Positions 1 to 6,299 of a stretch of DNA of 11,103 bases are shown piece after piece (within the stretch, counting starts at the first letter, position 1; every line of letters begins with the position of its first letter). The DNA is from an uncultured Eubacteriales bacterium (GTDB taxonomy: Bacteria > Bacillota > Clostridia > Oscillospirales > CAG-272), in contig CAKRPQ010000071.1 in NCBI GenBank assembly GCA_934385225.1, positions 1 to 11,103 on the forward strand, given 5' to 3'. A program made the translations under genes and the position numbers. The notes below the pieces were generated by a model. The model searched no databases and was not told the origin of the DNA. It saw only the letters and a program-made list of their open reading frames with translations.

Positions 1-180
1 CCCTGCGTTTGCGGTCTGTCGCCGTAGGGTCTCTGTCCCTGCGTTTGCGGTCTGTCGCCGTAGGGTCTCTGTCCCTGCGTTTGCGGTCTGTCGCCGTAGG
101 GTCTCTGTCCCTGTGATTGCGGTCTGTCGCCGTAGGGTCTCTGTCCTTGCGCTTGCGGTCTGTCGCCGTAGGGTCTGGCG
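1..180 (-). repeat. 36-bp in-frame tandem repeat in infB (five units visible)
   Basis: Five consecutive 36-bp units occupy 1-36, 37-72, 73-108, 109-144 and 145-180. The first three are identical at DNA level; the fourth and fifth differ at a few bases. In frame each encodes a 12-residue unit such as QRPYGDRPQTQG, with S or A replacing T in the older-looking copies and an A replacing the leading Q in the fifth. The array continues to the window edge, so the true copy number is unknown. There are no spacers and the reading frame is kept, so this is a coding minisatellite. Confidence 0.95.
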
Positions 181-695
181 GGGCTGTCCGATTTCGTTTC
201 GGGTCTTGTTTCCGCCTTCACCTCCGCTTTCGGTTCGGACTTTGCCTCCGGCTTAACCTCCGTTTTGACCTCTTTTGTCTCAGGCTTTGCTTCAAACTTC
301 GGTTCGGTTTTCACCTCCGACTTAATCTCCGCTTTGACTTCTTTTGCGGCAGCCTTTACTTCGGTCTTTACTTCCGCTTTCGCCTCGGTTTTTACCTCTG
401 TTTTTTCGGCGGCTGCTTTCGTCTTCGTCTCGTTACCCGTCTCCGCTTTCGGCTCTGCCTTTACGGCGGGCTTCTTCGACGGGATCATTGTAACGCCGTC
501 TATATAGTCATCTATGTTTTCTATCTGGTTAGCCTTCGTTATTCCGTCAAGAAAAATACCGAATTCGGTCGCTTCAAGCGTCGTCTGGCTCTTAACTTCC
601 ACGCCGTTTTTGCCGAGAAATTCGGTTATATCCTTACTTTTCAGTCCGAGATCCTTTGCAAGCTGATTTACCTTATAAAGGTTTGTGTTTGCCAT
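1..695 (-). CDS. infB: Translation initiation factor IF-2, N-terminal part (3' end outside window)
   Basis: IF-2 is the GTPase that brings initiator fMet-tRNA to the 30S subunit and promotes 50S joining. Only the first 231 codons are present; the G domain and tRNA-binding domains lie beyond the left edge. Residues 1-62 (starting MANTNLYKVNQLAKDLGL) match the IF2_N domain, including the KDITEFLGKNGVEVKSQ segment. Residues about 63-172 are a charged linker of Lys/Glu/Ala/Val/Thr made of short KAE and KTE units. From residue 173 on there are 12-residue RPYGDRPQ-type repeats. Long variable linkers between IF2_N and the G domain are known in this family, so the assignment is firm. The start is the ATG at 695, with an AAGG-type site about 11 bases upstream. 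It follows ylxQ by 65 bases and is probably the last or near-last gene of the rimP-nusA unit, as in other Firmicutes. Confidence 0.95.
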   Translation of the reverse strand, partial: MANTNLYKVNQLAKDLGLKSKDITEFLGKNGVEVKSQTTLEATEFGIFLDGITKANQIENIDDYIDGVTMIPSKKPAVKAEPKAETGNETKTKAAAEKTEVKTEAKAEVKTEVKAAAKEVKAEIKSEVKTEPKFEAKPETKEVKTEVKPEAKSEPKAEVKAETRPETKSDSPARPYGDRPQAQGQRPYGDRPQSQGQRPYGDRPQTQGQRPYGDRPQTQGQRPYGDRPQTQ

Positions 696-712
696 ATATT
701 TTTTCTACCTTA

Positions 713-729
713 GCGCGGCAGCACCGCGC
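713..729 (-). promoter_or_regulatory. GC-rich hairpin just upstream of the infB ribosome binding site
   Basis: Bases 713-718 and 724-729 form a perfect 6-bp all-GC stem with a 5-base loop, extendable by one G-U pair. It ends 17 bases before the infB ATG, next to the weak AAGG site. No U-run follows on the minus strand (the next bases are purine-rich), so it is not a terminator. It could modulate infB translation or processing of the polycistronic mRNA; that role is inference. Confidence 0.45.
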
Positions 730-760
730 CCTTTCTTAATAAGATGAATAATTCTGTATA

Positions 761-1108
761 TTAAAGGGACGCATCGAGCTTTCCCGAGATTGCTTTTACG
801 AAATTCTCATCGCACACGCCGACGGCCGATACAAGCGACCTTTTTCCGAGCGCCTCCGAGAGCTTTTCCATTTCATACGGCACTCTGACCGTCTTCACAC
901 CATAGTAGGAACATTTGTCCGTTATCTTTTTATGCGTGCCCGACGACGTATCCGACGCTTCGACAACGAGCTGAGGCTTCTTTGCCCCGCCTTTTCTTAG
1001 CGCGTCGCATATCATCTCCGTGCCGAAAACGAGTTTCCCCGCCTTTGCGGCAAGTCCGAGCATTCTGAGCAGTGCCGCGTCATTCCGCGTCTCCGCTTTG
1101 TTCGGCAT
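761..1108 (-). CDS. ylxQ: L7Ae/L30e-family RNA-binding protein YlxQ
   Basis: A 115-residue protein of the ribosomal L7Ae/L30e/Gadd45 fold, a family that binds kink-turn RNA; the cellular role of YlxQ is not well settled. The N-terminal pattern LLRMLGLAAKAGKLVFGTEM is typical of YlxQ-type proteins (start of helix 1 and the glycine turn). The rest follows the small alpha/beta layout, ending in the hydrophobic VSAVGVCDENFVKAI segment. The ATG at 1108 has an AGGAGG site 9 bases upstream. That start lies inside the end of ylxR, giving a 29-base overlap and suggesting translational coupling. Position between ylxR and infB is the standard Firmicutes arrangement and supports the name. Confidence 0.9.
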   Translation of the reverse strand: MPNKAETRNDAALLRMLGLAAKAGKLVFGTEMICDALRKGGAKKPQLVVEASDTSSGTHKKITDKCSYYGVKTVRVPYEMEKLSEALGKRSLVSAVGVCDENFVKAISGKLDASL

Positions 1109-1376
1109 TACGCACTTCCTCCTCTAACCTCGCATATATTTCCTCGGGGATATTGCATTCAAGAACTCTTCCGAGCCGTCCCGACTTCCGCGCCTTTTTG
1201 AGGCACACTTCCCTCGGGCAGATATATGCTCCTCTTCCGGGCTTTTTCCCCGTAAAGTCGACCTCCGCTTTTCCGTCCGCGACTCTGACTATTCTTATAA
1301 GCTCTTTTTTCGGTTTCTTTTCGTTACAGCCCATACACTGTCTTTCGGGCATCTTTTTTACTGCCTTTTCCGCCAT
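1080..1376 (-). CDS. ylxR: YlxR/RnpM family RNA-binding protein (DUF448)
   Basis: A 98-residue basic protein of the YlxR family. In Bacillus subtilis YlxR has been reported to bind the RNase P RNA and modulate RNase P (RnpM); that function is carried over by family. Family signatures are clear: RQCMGC at residues 12-17 (Cys14, Cys17), GRGAYIC at 47-53, and CLKKARK at 58-64, followed by a GRLGR segment. The C-terminal tail is acidic. The ATG at 1376 has an AAGGG site 6 bases upstream. It follows nusA by 29 bases and overlaps ylxQ, so it belongs to the rimP-nusA-infB transcript. Length is normal for the family. Confidence 0.93.
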   Translation of the reverse strand: MAEKAVKKMPERQCMGCNEKKPKKELIRIVRVADGKAEVDFTGKKPGRGAYICPREVCLKKARKSGRLGRVLECNIPEEIYARLEEEVRNAEQSGDAE

Positions 1377-1405
1377 GCATATCCCTTCTTTCGATCGGAA
1401 CAGAA

Positions 1406-2428
1406 TTATTCAGTCTTTATGTCTATCTTATATCCGGTAAGTCTTGCGGCAAGTCTTGCGTTCTGCCCCTCTTTTCCTATCGCAAGGGAAAGCTGGTCGG
1501 GCGTTACTATGACCTTGCAGCTTCTCTCACCCGTCGAGATTACCGAAATTACCGTAGCGGGTGCAAGAGCCGCCTTTACGAACTCTTCCGCGTTTTCGCT
1601 GTACGGGATAATGTCTATCTTTTCGCCCGCAAGCTCGTCAAGAACGGCAGAAATTCTCATTCCCCTGTTGCCTATGCACGCGCCGACAGCGTCAACGTCA
1701 TCGCTTCTCGAATAAACGGCGATCTTCGTTCTCGAACCGGCTTCTCTCGCAATGGATTTGATCGCAACAATGCCGTCCTTTATTTCGGGAACTTCAAGCT
1801 CAAACATACGTCTGACAAGTCCCGGATCCTTTCTCGAAAGCAGGACGAGCGGACCTCTGTCCTCTCTGTTTACCTCGCTGACATAGACCTTGATCTTATC
1901 GCCGACGCGGAGAATTTCACCCGGAATCTGGTCGTTCTTTTTGAGAACGGCTTTACTTGTGTCGGTATCTATAAGAGCGTCGCCCGTTTCGGAATCGACT
2001 TTAAGTACGGTCGCCGTGATGATTTCCTCTCTGATAAGCTCGTAAGCCTCTCTCTTTATCGCTTTTTCCGCTTCTCTTATAGCTTGCGTGATAACGCTCT
2101 TTGCCGCGCCCGCCGCGATACGGCTGAGGTTCTTTGTCTTTATCTCGGTTTCGACTATCTTTCCGACGGTATAACGCTTGCTTATTTCCTTTGCGTCTTC
2201 AAGCGAGATCTGCGTTGTGGGGTTTGTGACCTCTTCAACGACCTCTTTCTGCTGATAGAGCTTTATGTCCTTCTTCGCTTCGTCGACAGCGACGCGGACG
2301 TTCATATTGTCGTATGCCTTTTTGTAAGCGGCAACGAGTGCCGCCTCGGTCTTTTCAAGCATATACGCTTTCGGAATGCCCTTTTCCTTTTCAAGCATAT
2401 CGAGAGCTGTGAAAAACTCTGAATTCAT
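1406..2428 (-). CDS. nusA: Transcription termination/antitermination factor NusA
   Basis: NusA binds RNA polymerase and nascent RNA and controls pausing, intrinsic termination and antitermination. The 340-residue protein has the N-terminal RNAP-binding domain (about 1-130), an S1 domain (about 135-200, with VLKVDSETGDALID and VGDKIKVYV), KH1 with the GNRG loop at 253-256, and KH2 with GKEG at 318-321 followed by QNARLAARLTGYKIDI. It ends right after KH2, without the acidic repeats of enterobacterial NusA, as is usual in Firmicutes. The chosen start is ATG 2428, which has AAGGA 9 bases upstream; a TTG codon six codons earlier (2446) overlaps that site and is unlikely. It lies 46 bases after rimP. 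Confidence 0.96.
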   Translation of the reverse strand: MNSEFFTALDMLEKEKGIPKAYMLEKTEAALVAAYKKAYDNMNVRVAVDEAKKDIKLYQQKEVVEEVTNPTTQISLEDAKEISKRYTVGKIVETEIKTKNLSRIAAGAAKSVITQAIREAEKAIKREAYELIREEIITATVLKVDSETGDALIDTDTSKAVLKKNDQIPGEILRVGDKIKVYVSEVNREDRGPLVLLSRKDPGLVRRMFELEVPEIKDGIVAIKSIAREAGSRTKIAVYSRSDDVDAVGACIGNRGMRISAVLDELAGEKIDIIPYSENAEEFVKAALAPATVISVISTGERSCKVIVTPDQLSLAIGKEGQNARLAARLTGYKIDIKTE

Positions 2429-2474
2429 TTTGATAAATCCTTCCAATCTTATATAAAATTATTATCTTTCAAAA

Positions 2475-2957
2475 TCAGTCGTAATCGTAAACGGTGGAGA
2501 GCTTTGCTATACCGCTTTTTTCGAACGTCATAACATCTTCTTCACCCTCGCCCGTCTGCAAGACAACGCTGCCGTCGTCGGCAAGACCGAGAAGCACTCC
2601 CGTGAACACTTTTGAGCCGTCGCGCGGCGCAAAAAGCCTCACTTCGGCATTCCAGCCCTCGCACGCCTCTATCTGCATATCGTTTTTAAGCTCACGCTCG
2701 ATCCCCGGCGAGCTGACTTCAAGGTTATACGGTCCCTCTATGGGGTCTGCCTCGTCAAGAAGCGGGTCAATCGCGCGGTGCATTTTTTCGCAGTCGTCAA
2801 TGCCTATGCCCTCCTCGCTGTCGATGATTATTCGGAGATACCACTGTGCGCCCTCTTTAACGTACTCAACGTCCCAGACGAAATATCCGAGACTTTCGGC
2901 GAGAGGCTCGGCAATGGCACGCACGGTGTCTGTTACGCCGCCCTGTTTTTTTGCCAT
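2475..2957 (-). CDS. rimP: Ribosome maturation factor RimP
   Basis: RimP binds the free 30S subunit and aids its maturation, especially assembly of the S12 region. The 160-residue length is normal. The N-terminal domain carries VWDVEYVKEGAQWYLRIII (27-45) and the hallmark YNLEVSSPGIERELK stretch (77-91, SSPG at 82-85), followed by an SH3-like C-terminal domain (about 95-157). The ATG at 2957 has AAAGGA 7 bases upstream. It is the first gene of the unit that continues through nusA, ylxR, ylxQ and infB, and is preceded by a strong promoter and a leader of about 90 bases. Confidence 0.95.
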   Translation of the reverse strand: MAKKQGGVTDTVRAIAEPLAESLGYFVWDVEYVKEGAQWYLRIIIDSEEGIGIDDCEKMHRAIDPLLDEADPIEGPYNLEVSSPGIERELKNDMQIEACEGWNAEVRLFAPRDGSKVFTGVLLGLADDGSVVLQTGEGEEDVMTFEKSGIAKLSTVYDYD

Positions 2958-2998
2958 AACTGTATCCTTTCATGAAAATAAAATCATCATTCAACAAA

Positions 2999-3026
2999 TT
3001 GAGACCGGGCAAAAACCCGGTCTCAA
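2999..3026 (-). promoter_or_regulatory. Perfect 11-bp hairpin in the rimP leader (attenuator or terminator candidate)
   Basis: Bases 2999-3009 and 3016-3026 are perfectly complementary (core GAGACCGGG / CCCGGTCTC) around a 6-base loop, read as UUUUUG in the minus-strand RNA. It begins about 20 bases after the predicted start of transcription and ends about 40 bases before the rimP ATG. The bases that follow on the minus strand are AATTTGTTG, only a weak U-run. It could end readthrough from nrnA, act as an attenuator for the rimP-nusA operon, or protect the transcript's 5' end. The structure is seen; its role is inference. Confidence 0.6.
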
Positions 3027-3051
3027 AAGGAATACTCTAATCTACTTTGTT

Positions 3052-3080
3052 ATTATACCACATTTTTTCGGCAAATGCAA
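3052..3080 (-). promoter_or_regulatory. Sigma-A promoter for rimP-nusA-ylxR-ylxQ-infB
   Basis: On the minus strand there is a -35 TTGCAT (3080-3075), a 17-base spacer and a perfect -10 TATAAT (3057-3052). The spacer ends in TGTGG, giving an extended -10 (TGnTATAAT). Transcription should start near 3045. The site lies in the only sizeable gap before rimP, in the right orientation. Confidence 0.85.
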
Positions 3081-3090
3081 TAGTTTTCCA

Positions 3091-3141
3091 AAAATTTTTT
3101 CGTAATATTTCGCGATTTTTCGTTATTTTTCGGCGTTTTTT
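3091..3141 (-). promoter_or_regulatory. Phased T-tracts (A-tracts on the template of interest) upstream of the rimP promoter
   Basis: Five T-runs on the plus strand (3095-3100, 3108-3110, 3116-3120, 3126-3130, 3136-3141) recur every 10 bases, each separated by a CG-containing step. On the minus strand they read as A-tracts directly upstream of the rimP -35. A-tracts in phase with the helical turn bend DNA, and A-rich DNA at -40 to -60 can act as an UP element for the RNA polymerase alpha subunit. Spacing is directly visible; function is inferred. Confidence 0.55.
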
Positions 3142-3149
3142 GCGCGGAA

Positions 3150-4166
3150 TCAGTTCTGCATGGCGGACATCGCTTTTCTTATCTCGGAGAGAAGCATTTC
3201 TGCCGCCGCGGAGCAGGACGAAGCCTCAATCGAGCACCCCGCCGCCTTTACATGACCGCCGCCGCCGAAAACGGCACAGATCTTTGCGACATCGACGTTT
3301 TCGTTTGAGCGGAGAGACGCGCGGAAAATCCCACCCTTCTCCGACTGCTTGACAACAGCTCCGACCGAAACGCCCTCAACACATCTCGCCACATCGACAA
3401 GAGTTTCGAGATTTTCGTCGGCAAATCCGTACTTTTCCTTGATCTCGTAGGGAAATTCTATTATCGCAATCCTGCCGTCGTCGTAGAAATGAAGGCAGTC
3501 AAATCCGACCTTTTCCGCTCTAAGCAGTTCATACGGCTTTCCGTCGTACAGCTTATGGTTGACCTCTGCGCAGTCAACGCCGCGCTCTATTATTTTCGCC
3601 GCTATCCTGTGCGTTTCGGGCGTCACCGACGAATACTTGAAGCACCCCGTATCCGAGCTTATCGCCGCATATACCCTCTCGTAAAATCCGTTCGGCAGCT
3701 CGGTTATAATCCCATTTTTAAGGAGTATTTCCGATATTCCGAATATTATTTCACCCGTCGCCGCGGCTTTCGGATTTATAAAGCCGTCCGCATACTGCGT
3801 CCCTACGCCGTGGTGATCGAGCATAAGGGCGGTTCTTCGCGCATATTCATCCGAGAGTTTTCCAAGCTGTGACGGCGACGCGGTATCGACCGTTACCACT
3901 CTTGCGTCCGCAAAGTCCTGCGGAATGTTTTCGGCAAGCGTGCTTTCCTCGCCCCATTTAACGAACTGTAATCTGTGCGGAACCTCGTTCTCGCAGGCAA
4001 CGTACGCGCGCATACCGAGTGCTTCGAGCAGCATTTTCAGCGCGAACGACGACCCTAGTGCATCGCAATCGGGACGCGCGTGGCAAAGGATCAGTGTGTC
4101 CTCTTTTTTCGCAAGAATCTCCGCCGCCTCGCCTATCGAAAGATGTCTGTATTCGGGCTCAGTCAT
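3150..4166 (-). CDS. nrnA: DHH-family oligoribonuclease/phosphoesterase, NrnA type
   Basis: NrnA-type enzymes degrade 2-5-nucleotide nanoRNA and in many species also dephosphorylate pAp; which activity dominates here cannot be told. Counting from ATG 4166 (338 residues), the DHH domain shows the metal-binding motifs HARPDCDALGSS (His29, Asp33, Asp35), VTVDTAS (Asp94), MLDHHG (Asp117-His118-His119) and SSDTGCFKYSS (Asp172). The C-terminal DHHA1 domain ends with FGGGGHVKAAG (300-310), which binds substrate phosphate. All catalytic residues are present. The chosen start has GGAGAAG about 11 bases upstream and overlaps the rbfA stop by 8 bases; an in-frame ATG at 4184 is possible but lacks a good site. 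The position after rbfA is standard in Firmicutes. Confidence 0.92.
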   Translation of the reverse strand: MTEPEYRHLSIGEAAEILAKKEDTLILCHARPDCDALGSSFALKMLLEALGMRAYVACENEVPHRLQFVKWGEESTLAENIPQDFADARVVTVDTASPSQLGKLSDEYARRTALMLDHHGVGTQYADGFINPKAAATGEIIFGISEILLKNGIITELPNGFYERVYAAISSDTGCFKYSSVTPETHRIAAKIIERGVDCAEVNHKLYDGKPYELLRAEKVGFDCLHFYDDGRIAIIEFPYEIKEKYGFADENLETLVDVARCVEGVSVGAVVKQSEKGGIFRASLRSNENVDVAKICAVFGGGGHVKAAGCSIEASSCSAAAEMLLSEIRKAMSAMQN

Positions 4167-4566
4167 TTTCTTTCTCTTCTCCATCCGTTTCGGTTTCTTT
4201 TCCTTTTTCCGCCTCTGTCTCCGCCCTCTCGGCTTCGAGGCTGTTCAGTATCGACGCTATATGCGCGCCGTGCTTTATCGAATTATCCTTTATAAACGTA
4301 AGTTCGGGCGTTATGCGCAGGTTCATTTTCTGCGCTATCTGTCCGCGGATAAAGCCGCTTGCCGCCTTTAAGCCTTTTGCGACCTCTTTTTCGTCCCCGG
4401 ACAGGTTCGAATAGTAAATTTTCGCGTATTTGAGATCGGGTGTGACCTCCGCGCCCGTCACGCTGACAAACGCGCCCGCGACCCTTGGGTCTTTCACGTC
4501 GCGCAAAATCATCGCGACCTCGTTTCTCATCTCGTCATTTATTCTTCCGCGTCTGTAATTAGCCAT
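4159..4566 (-). CDS. rbfA: Ribosome-binding factor A
   Basis: RbfA is a KH-like 30S assembly factor that acts late in 16S rRNA 5'-end maturation. The 135-residue protein begins MANYRRGRINDEMRNEVAMI and contains KDPRV (25-29), the TPDLKYAKIYYS strand, and the conserved C-terminal run LRITPELTF then KDNSIKHGAHI. After about residue 110 it carries a 25-residue acidic Glu/Thr/Lys tail that is not part of the conserved fold. The start is ATG 4566: it gives the family's usual N terminus and has AAAGGAG about 10 bases upstream. An in-frame start eight codons earlier (4590) is less likely. The start overlaps the stop of the lipoprotein gene by 8 bases, and the stop overlaps the nrnA start by 8 bases. 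Confidence 0.94.
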   Translation of the reverse strand: MANYRRGRINDEMRNEVAMILRDVKDPRVAGAFVSVTGAEVTPDLKYAKIYYSNLSGDEKEVAKGLKAASGFIRGQIAQKMNLRITPELTFIKDNSIKHGAHIASILNSLEAERAETEAEKGKETETDGEEKEND

Positions 4567-6289
4567 TTTCGTCAGTCTCCTTTCGCTCACGCTCTGCGGT
4601 TTCCGTTTCGGTTTCGGGTTTAGTTTCCGTTACTTCATTTTTCTCCGTCACGGCTTCCGTCGTCTGTTCTGTCTGTTCTGTCTGTTCTGTTTGCTCTGCC
4701 TGCCCCGTGGTTTCGGCAGGCTCGGTCGTCTCCGCGGGTGTTTCGGGTTTCGTTTCCTCCGCCTCGCCCGTTGTCGGCTTTACGTCCGTTTCGTCATCGG
4801 TCTTTTTTGCGCCGAAAATCCTTTCAAGCTCGGCATTTGCCGCAGTCGCTCTTTCGGAAATCAGTTTCGTTGCCGTTGATGTCGCCGATTTTCTCGCCTC
4901 GCGCACAGCTCCTATGCTCGCATCTTTAAGAAGCGACGCACACGACGAATAAAGGTAGGCAAAATCGTAAGTTATGCTCCCCGTCACAAGGTCGAACGCT
5001 TCGAGCGGTTCTTCGCTCCTAAAATAATTATAAAGCGAGCTCTTTTTGTATTCTTCCGCAAGATATTTATACGATGCCGTGTTAAGCGCATTTATAATAT
5101 ATCCGGTCATTTCGATTTTATTATTGTCCGACGGAACGCAGAGAACAGAAGCAGCTGCCTCCGTATATCCGTAATAGCGCGTCTGCTCCGCGCTCGTTTT
5201 CGGGATAGGAAGCACGCCGAAATCGGCGTTCCGAACGGAAAAATCAGCCATTCGGTAAAGAGGCGCTATGCCCATAAAGAGCCGTCCGCCGCCGAACTCA
5301 TCGAAAAATTCGTCAGACGTTCCGTTTTTCGGTCTGTATGCCGACGGGTTTCCGTAAACGAGCGCGCAGACGGTATCGACTGCGTTCTCGACCTTTTCGG
5401 AATCGAATTTTATCTTCGGAACTTTGCCCACCGCGTTGTCGATAAGCGTAAGTCCGCCCGAAACAAGCACCGCGTCGGTGTATTCGTCGCCCATATAAAC
5501 GCTGCCCTGTCCCGCAATACCGAGAGTGTCCGTCGCAAGAAGCGCATAACGCCCATATTCGTCCCACGTCCATTCGCCCTTTTTCGCGATGTCCGCAAGA
5601 TTTACACCAAGGCTCTTTTCAATGTCTTTATTATAAAAAACGGCGAATATCCTGCTGAAATCGGTGCTTGCCGCACCGAGATCGGCATAGATCGCGTTTC
5701 CCGCCGCGGCTTCCGTCGCATAATCGGTATAAGAGGAGCCGCTATCCCAGAACGGGAGAGTGCGGAGACTCATAAGCGAGCCGTCCGAAACGAGAGTGCC
5801 GACTCTATATTCGGGGACGGACACGGCATCGGCAAAATAGTCGCCCGAAAGGCGCGCGTTTTTAAGTGCCGCAGCCATTTCGTTTTCGGGCGTAAATACG
5901 GTCACGATGTCGACGTTATACCTCTTTTCGACCATTGAATCACGGTAAAGAAGCGCTCTGTCATAGTAATCTTCGCCGTCCGTGGCAAAGGTCATCTTGC
6001 TTGCCGTGGCAATGATGAAATTTTGCCCTTCGCAATCGTAATCGGGCAGCTCCGCAAGCCTTTTTTCGGCTTCTTCCGCGTACAGGGAGCTGTCGTTTCG
6101 CCTGTTTTTTTCGTCCGAGGCTTTACTTTCCGTGCCTTCACCGTTCTCGTCCGCTTTTTCGGTCACTTTGCCGGGATCGCGTATGCTCCCGCCGCCGACA
6201 ACGACAAACGAAAGCGAGCAGGAGGCAAACGAAAACGCAAGCAGAAGCGCAAGAAGCGCGCTCATGGCGGAGATAATATACTTTTTCAT
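4559..6289 (-). CDS. Solute-binding-protein-like lipoprotein with Thr/Glu-rich C-terminal tail
   Basis: A 576-residue predicted lipoprotein. A signal peptide (MKKYIISAMSALLALLLAFS) leads to a slightly degenerate lipobox FASC with Cys24 as lipidation site. After a polar linker (about 35-80), residues about 85-490 resemble extracellular solute-binding proteins (family 1) of ABC importers; the WTWDEY box at 240-245 after a YNKDIEKSLG segment is typical. Residues 495-576 are a low-complexity acidic tail rich in Thr/Glu/Pro, including four EQT units, unusual for this class. No permease or ATPase gene is next to it, so the ligand is unknown and it may have a non-transport role. Start ATG 6289 has GAGGTG six bases upstream; that site overlaps the stop of the carboxypeptidase gene. 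A GTG at 6298 is in frame but lies within that site. Confidence 0.75.
   Translation of the reverse strand: MKKYIISAMSALLALLLAFSFASCSLSFVVVGGGSIRDPGKVTEKADENGEGTESKASDEKNRRNDSSLYAEEAEKRLAELPDYDCEGQNFIIATASKMTFATDGEDYYDRALLYRDSMVEKRYNVDIVTVFTPENEMAAALKNARLSGDYFADAVSVPEYRVGTLVSDGSLMSLRTLPFWDSGSSYTDYATEAAAGNAIYADLGAASTDFSRIFAVFYNKDIEKSLGVNLADIAKKGEWTWDEYGRYALLATDTLGIAGQGSVYMGDEYTDAVLVSGGLTLIDNAVGKVPKIKFDSEKVENAVDTVCALVYGNPSAYRPKNGTSDEFFDEFGGGRLFMGIAPLYRMADFSVRNADFGVLPIPKTSAEQTRYYGYTEAAASVLCVPSDNNKIEMTGYIINALNTASYKYLAEEYKKSSLYNYFRSEEPLEAFDLVTGSITYDFAYLYSSCASLLKDASIGAVREARKSATSTATKLISERATAANAELERIFGAKKTDDETDVKPTTGEAEETKPETPAETTEPAETTGQAEQTEQTEQTEQTTEAVTEKNEVTETKPETETETAERERKETDENG
4662..4697 (-). 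repeat. 9-bp coding tandem repeat (EQT units) in the lipoprotein tail
   Basis: Three perfect copies of a 9-bp unit (4662-4670, 4671-4679, 4680-4688) and one diverged copy (4689-4697) encode Glu-Gln-Thr repeats in the acidic tail. Because the unit is a multiple of three, slippage would change tail length without breaking the frame. Confidence 0.85.
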
Positions 6290-6299
6290 ATTCCGCACC

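Noticed and set aside
1..180. Possible CRISPR array from 36-bp direct repeats
   Set aside because: Copies are directly adjacent with no spacers and keep the infB reading frame, so they are a coding tandem repeat.
117..713. Plus-strand frame with Arg/Phe/Leu repeats opposite infB
   Set aside because: The repeat pattern is the mirror of the IF-2 linker codons; the minus strand encodes the recognisable IF2_N domain.
2955..2973. Alternative ATG 16 bases upstream of rimP
   Set aside because: It is out of frame with RimP and gives no recognisable product; ATG 2957 has a proper ribosome binding site.
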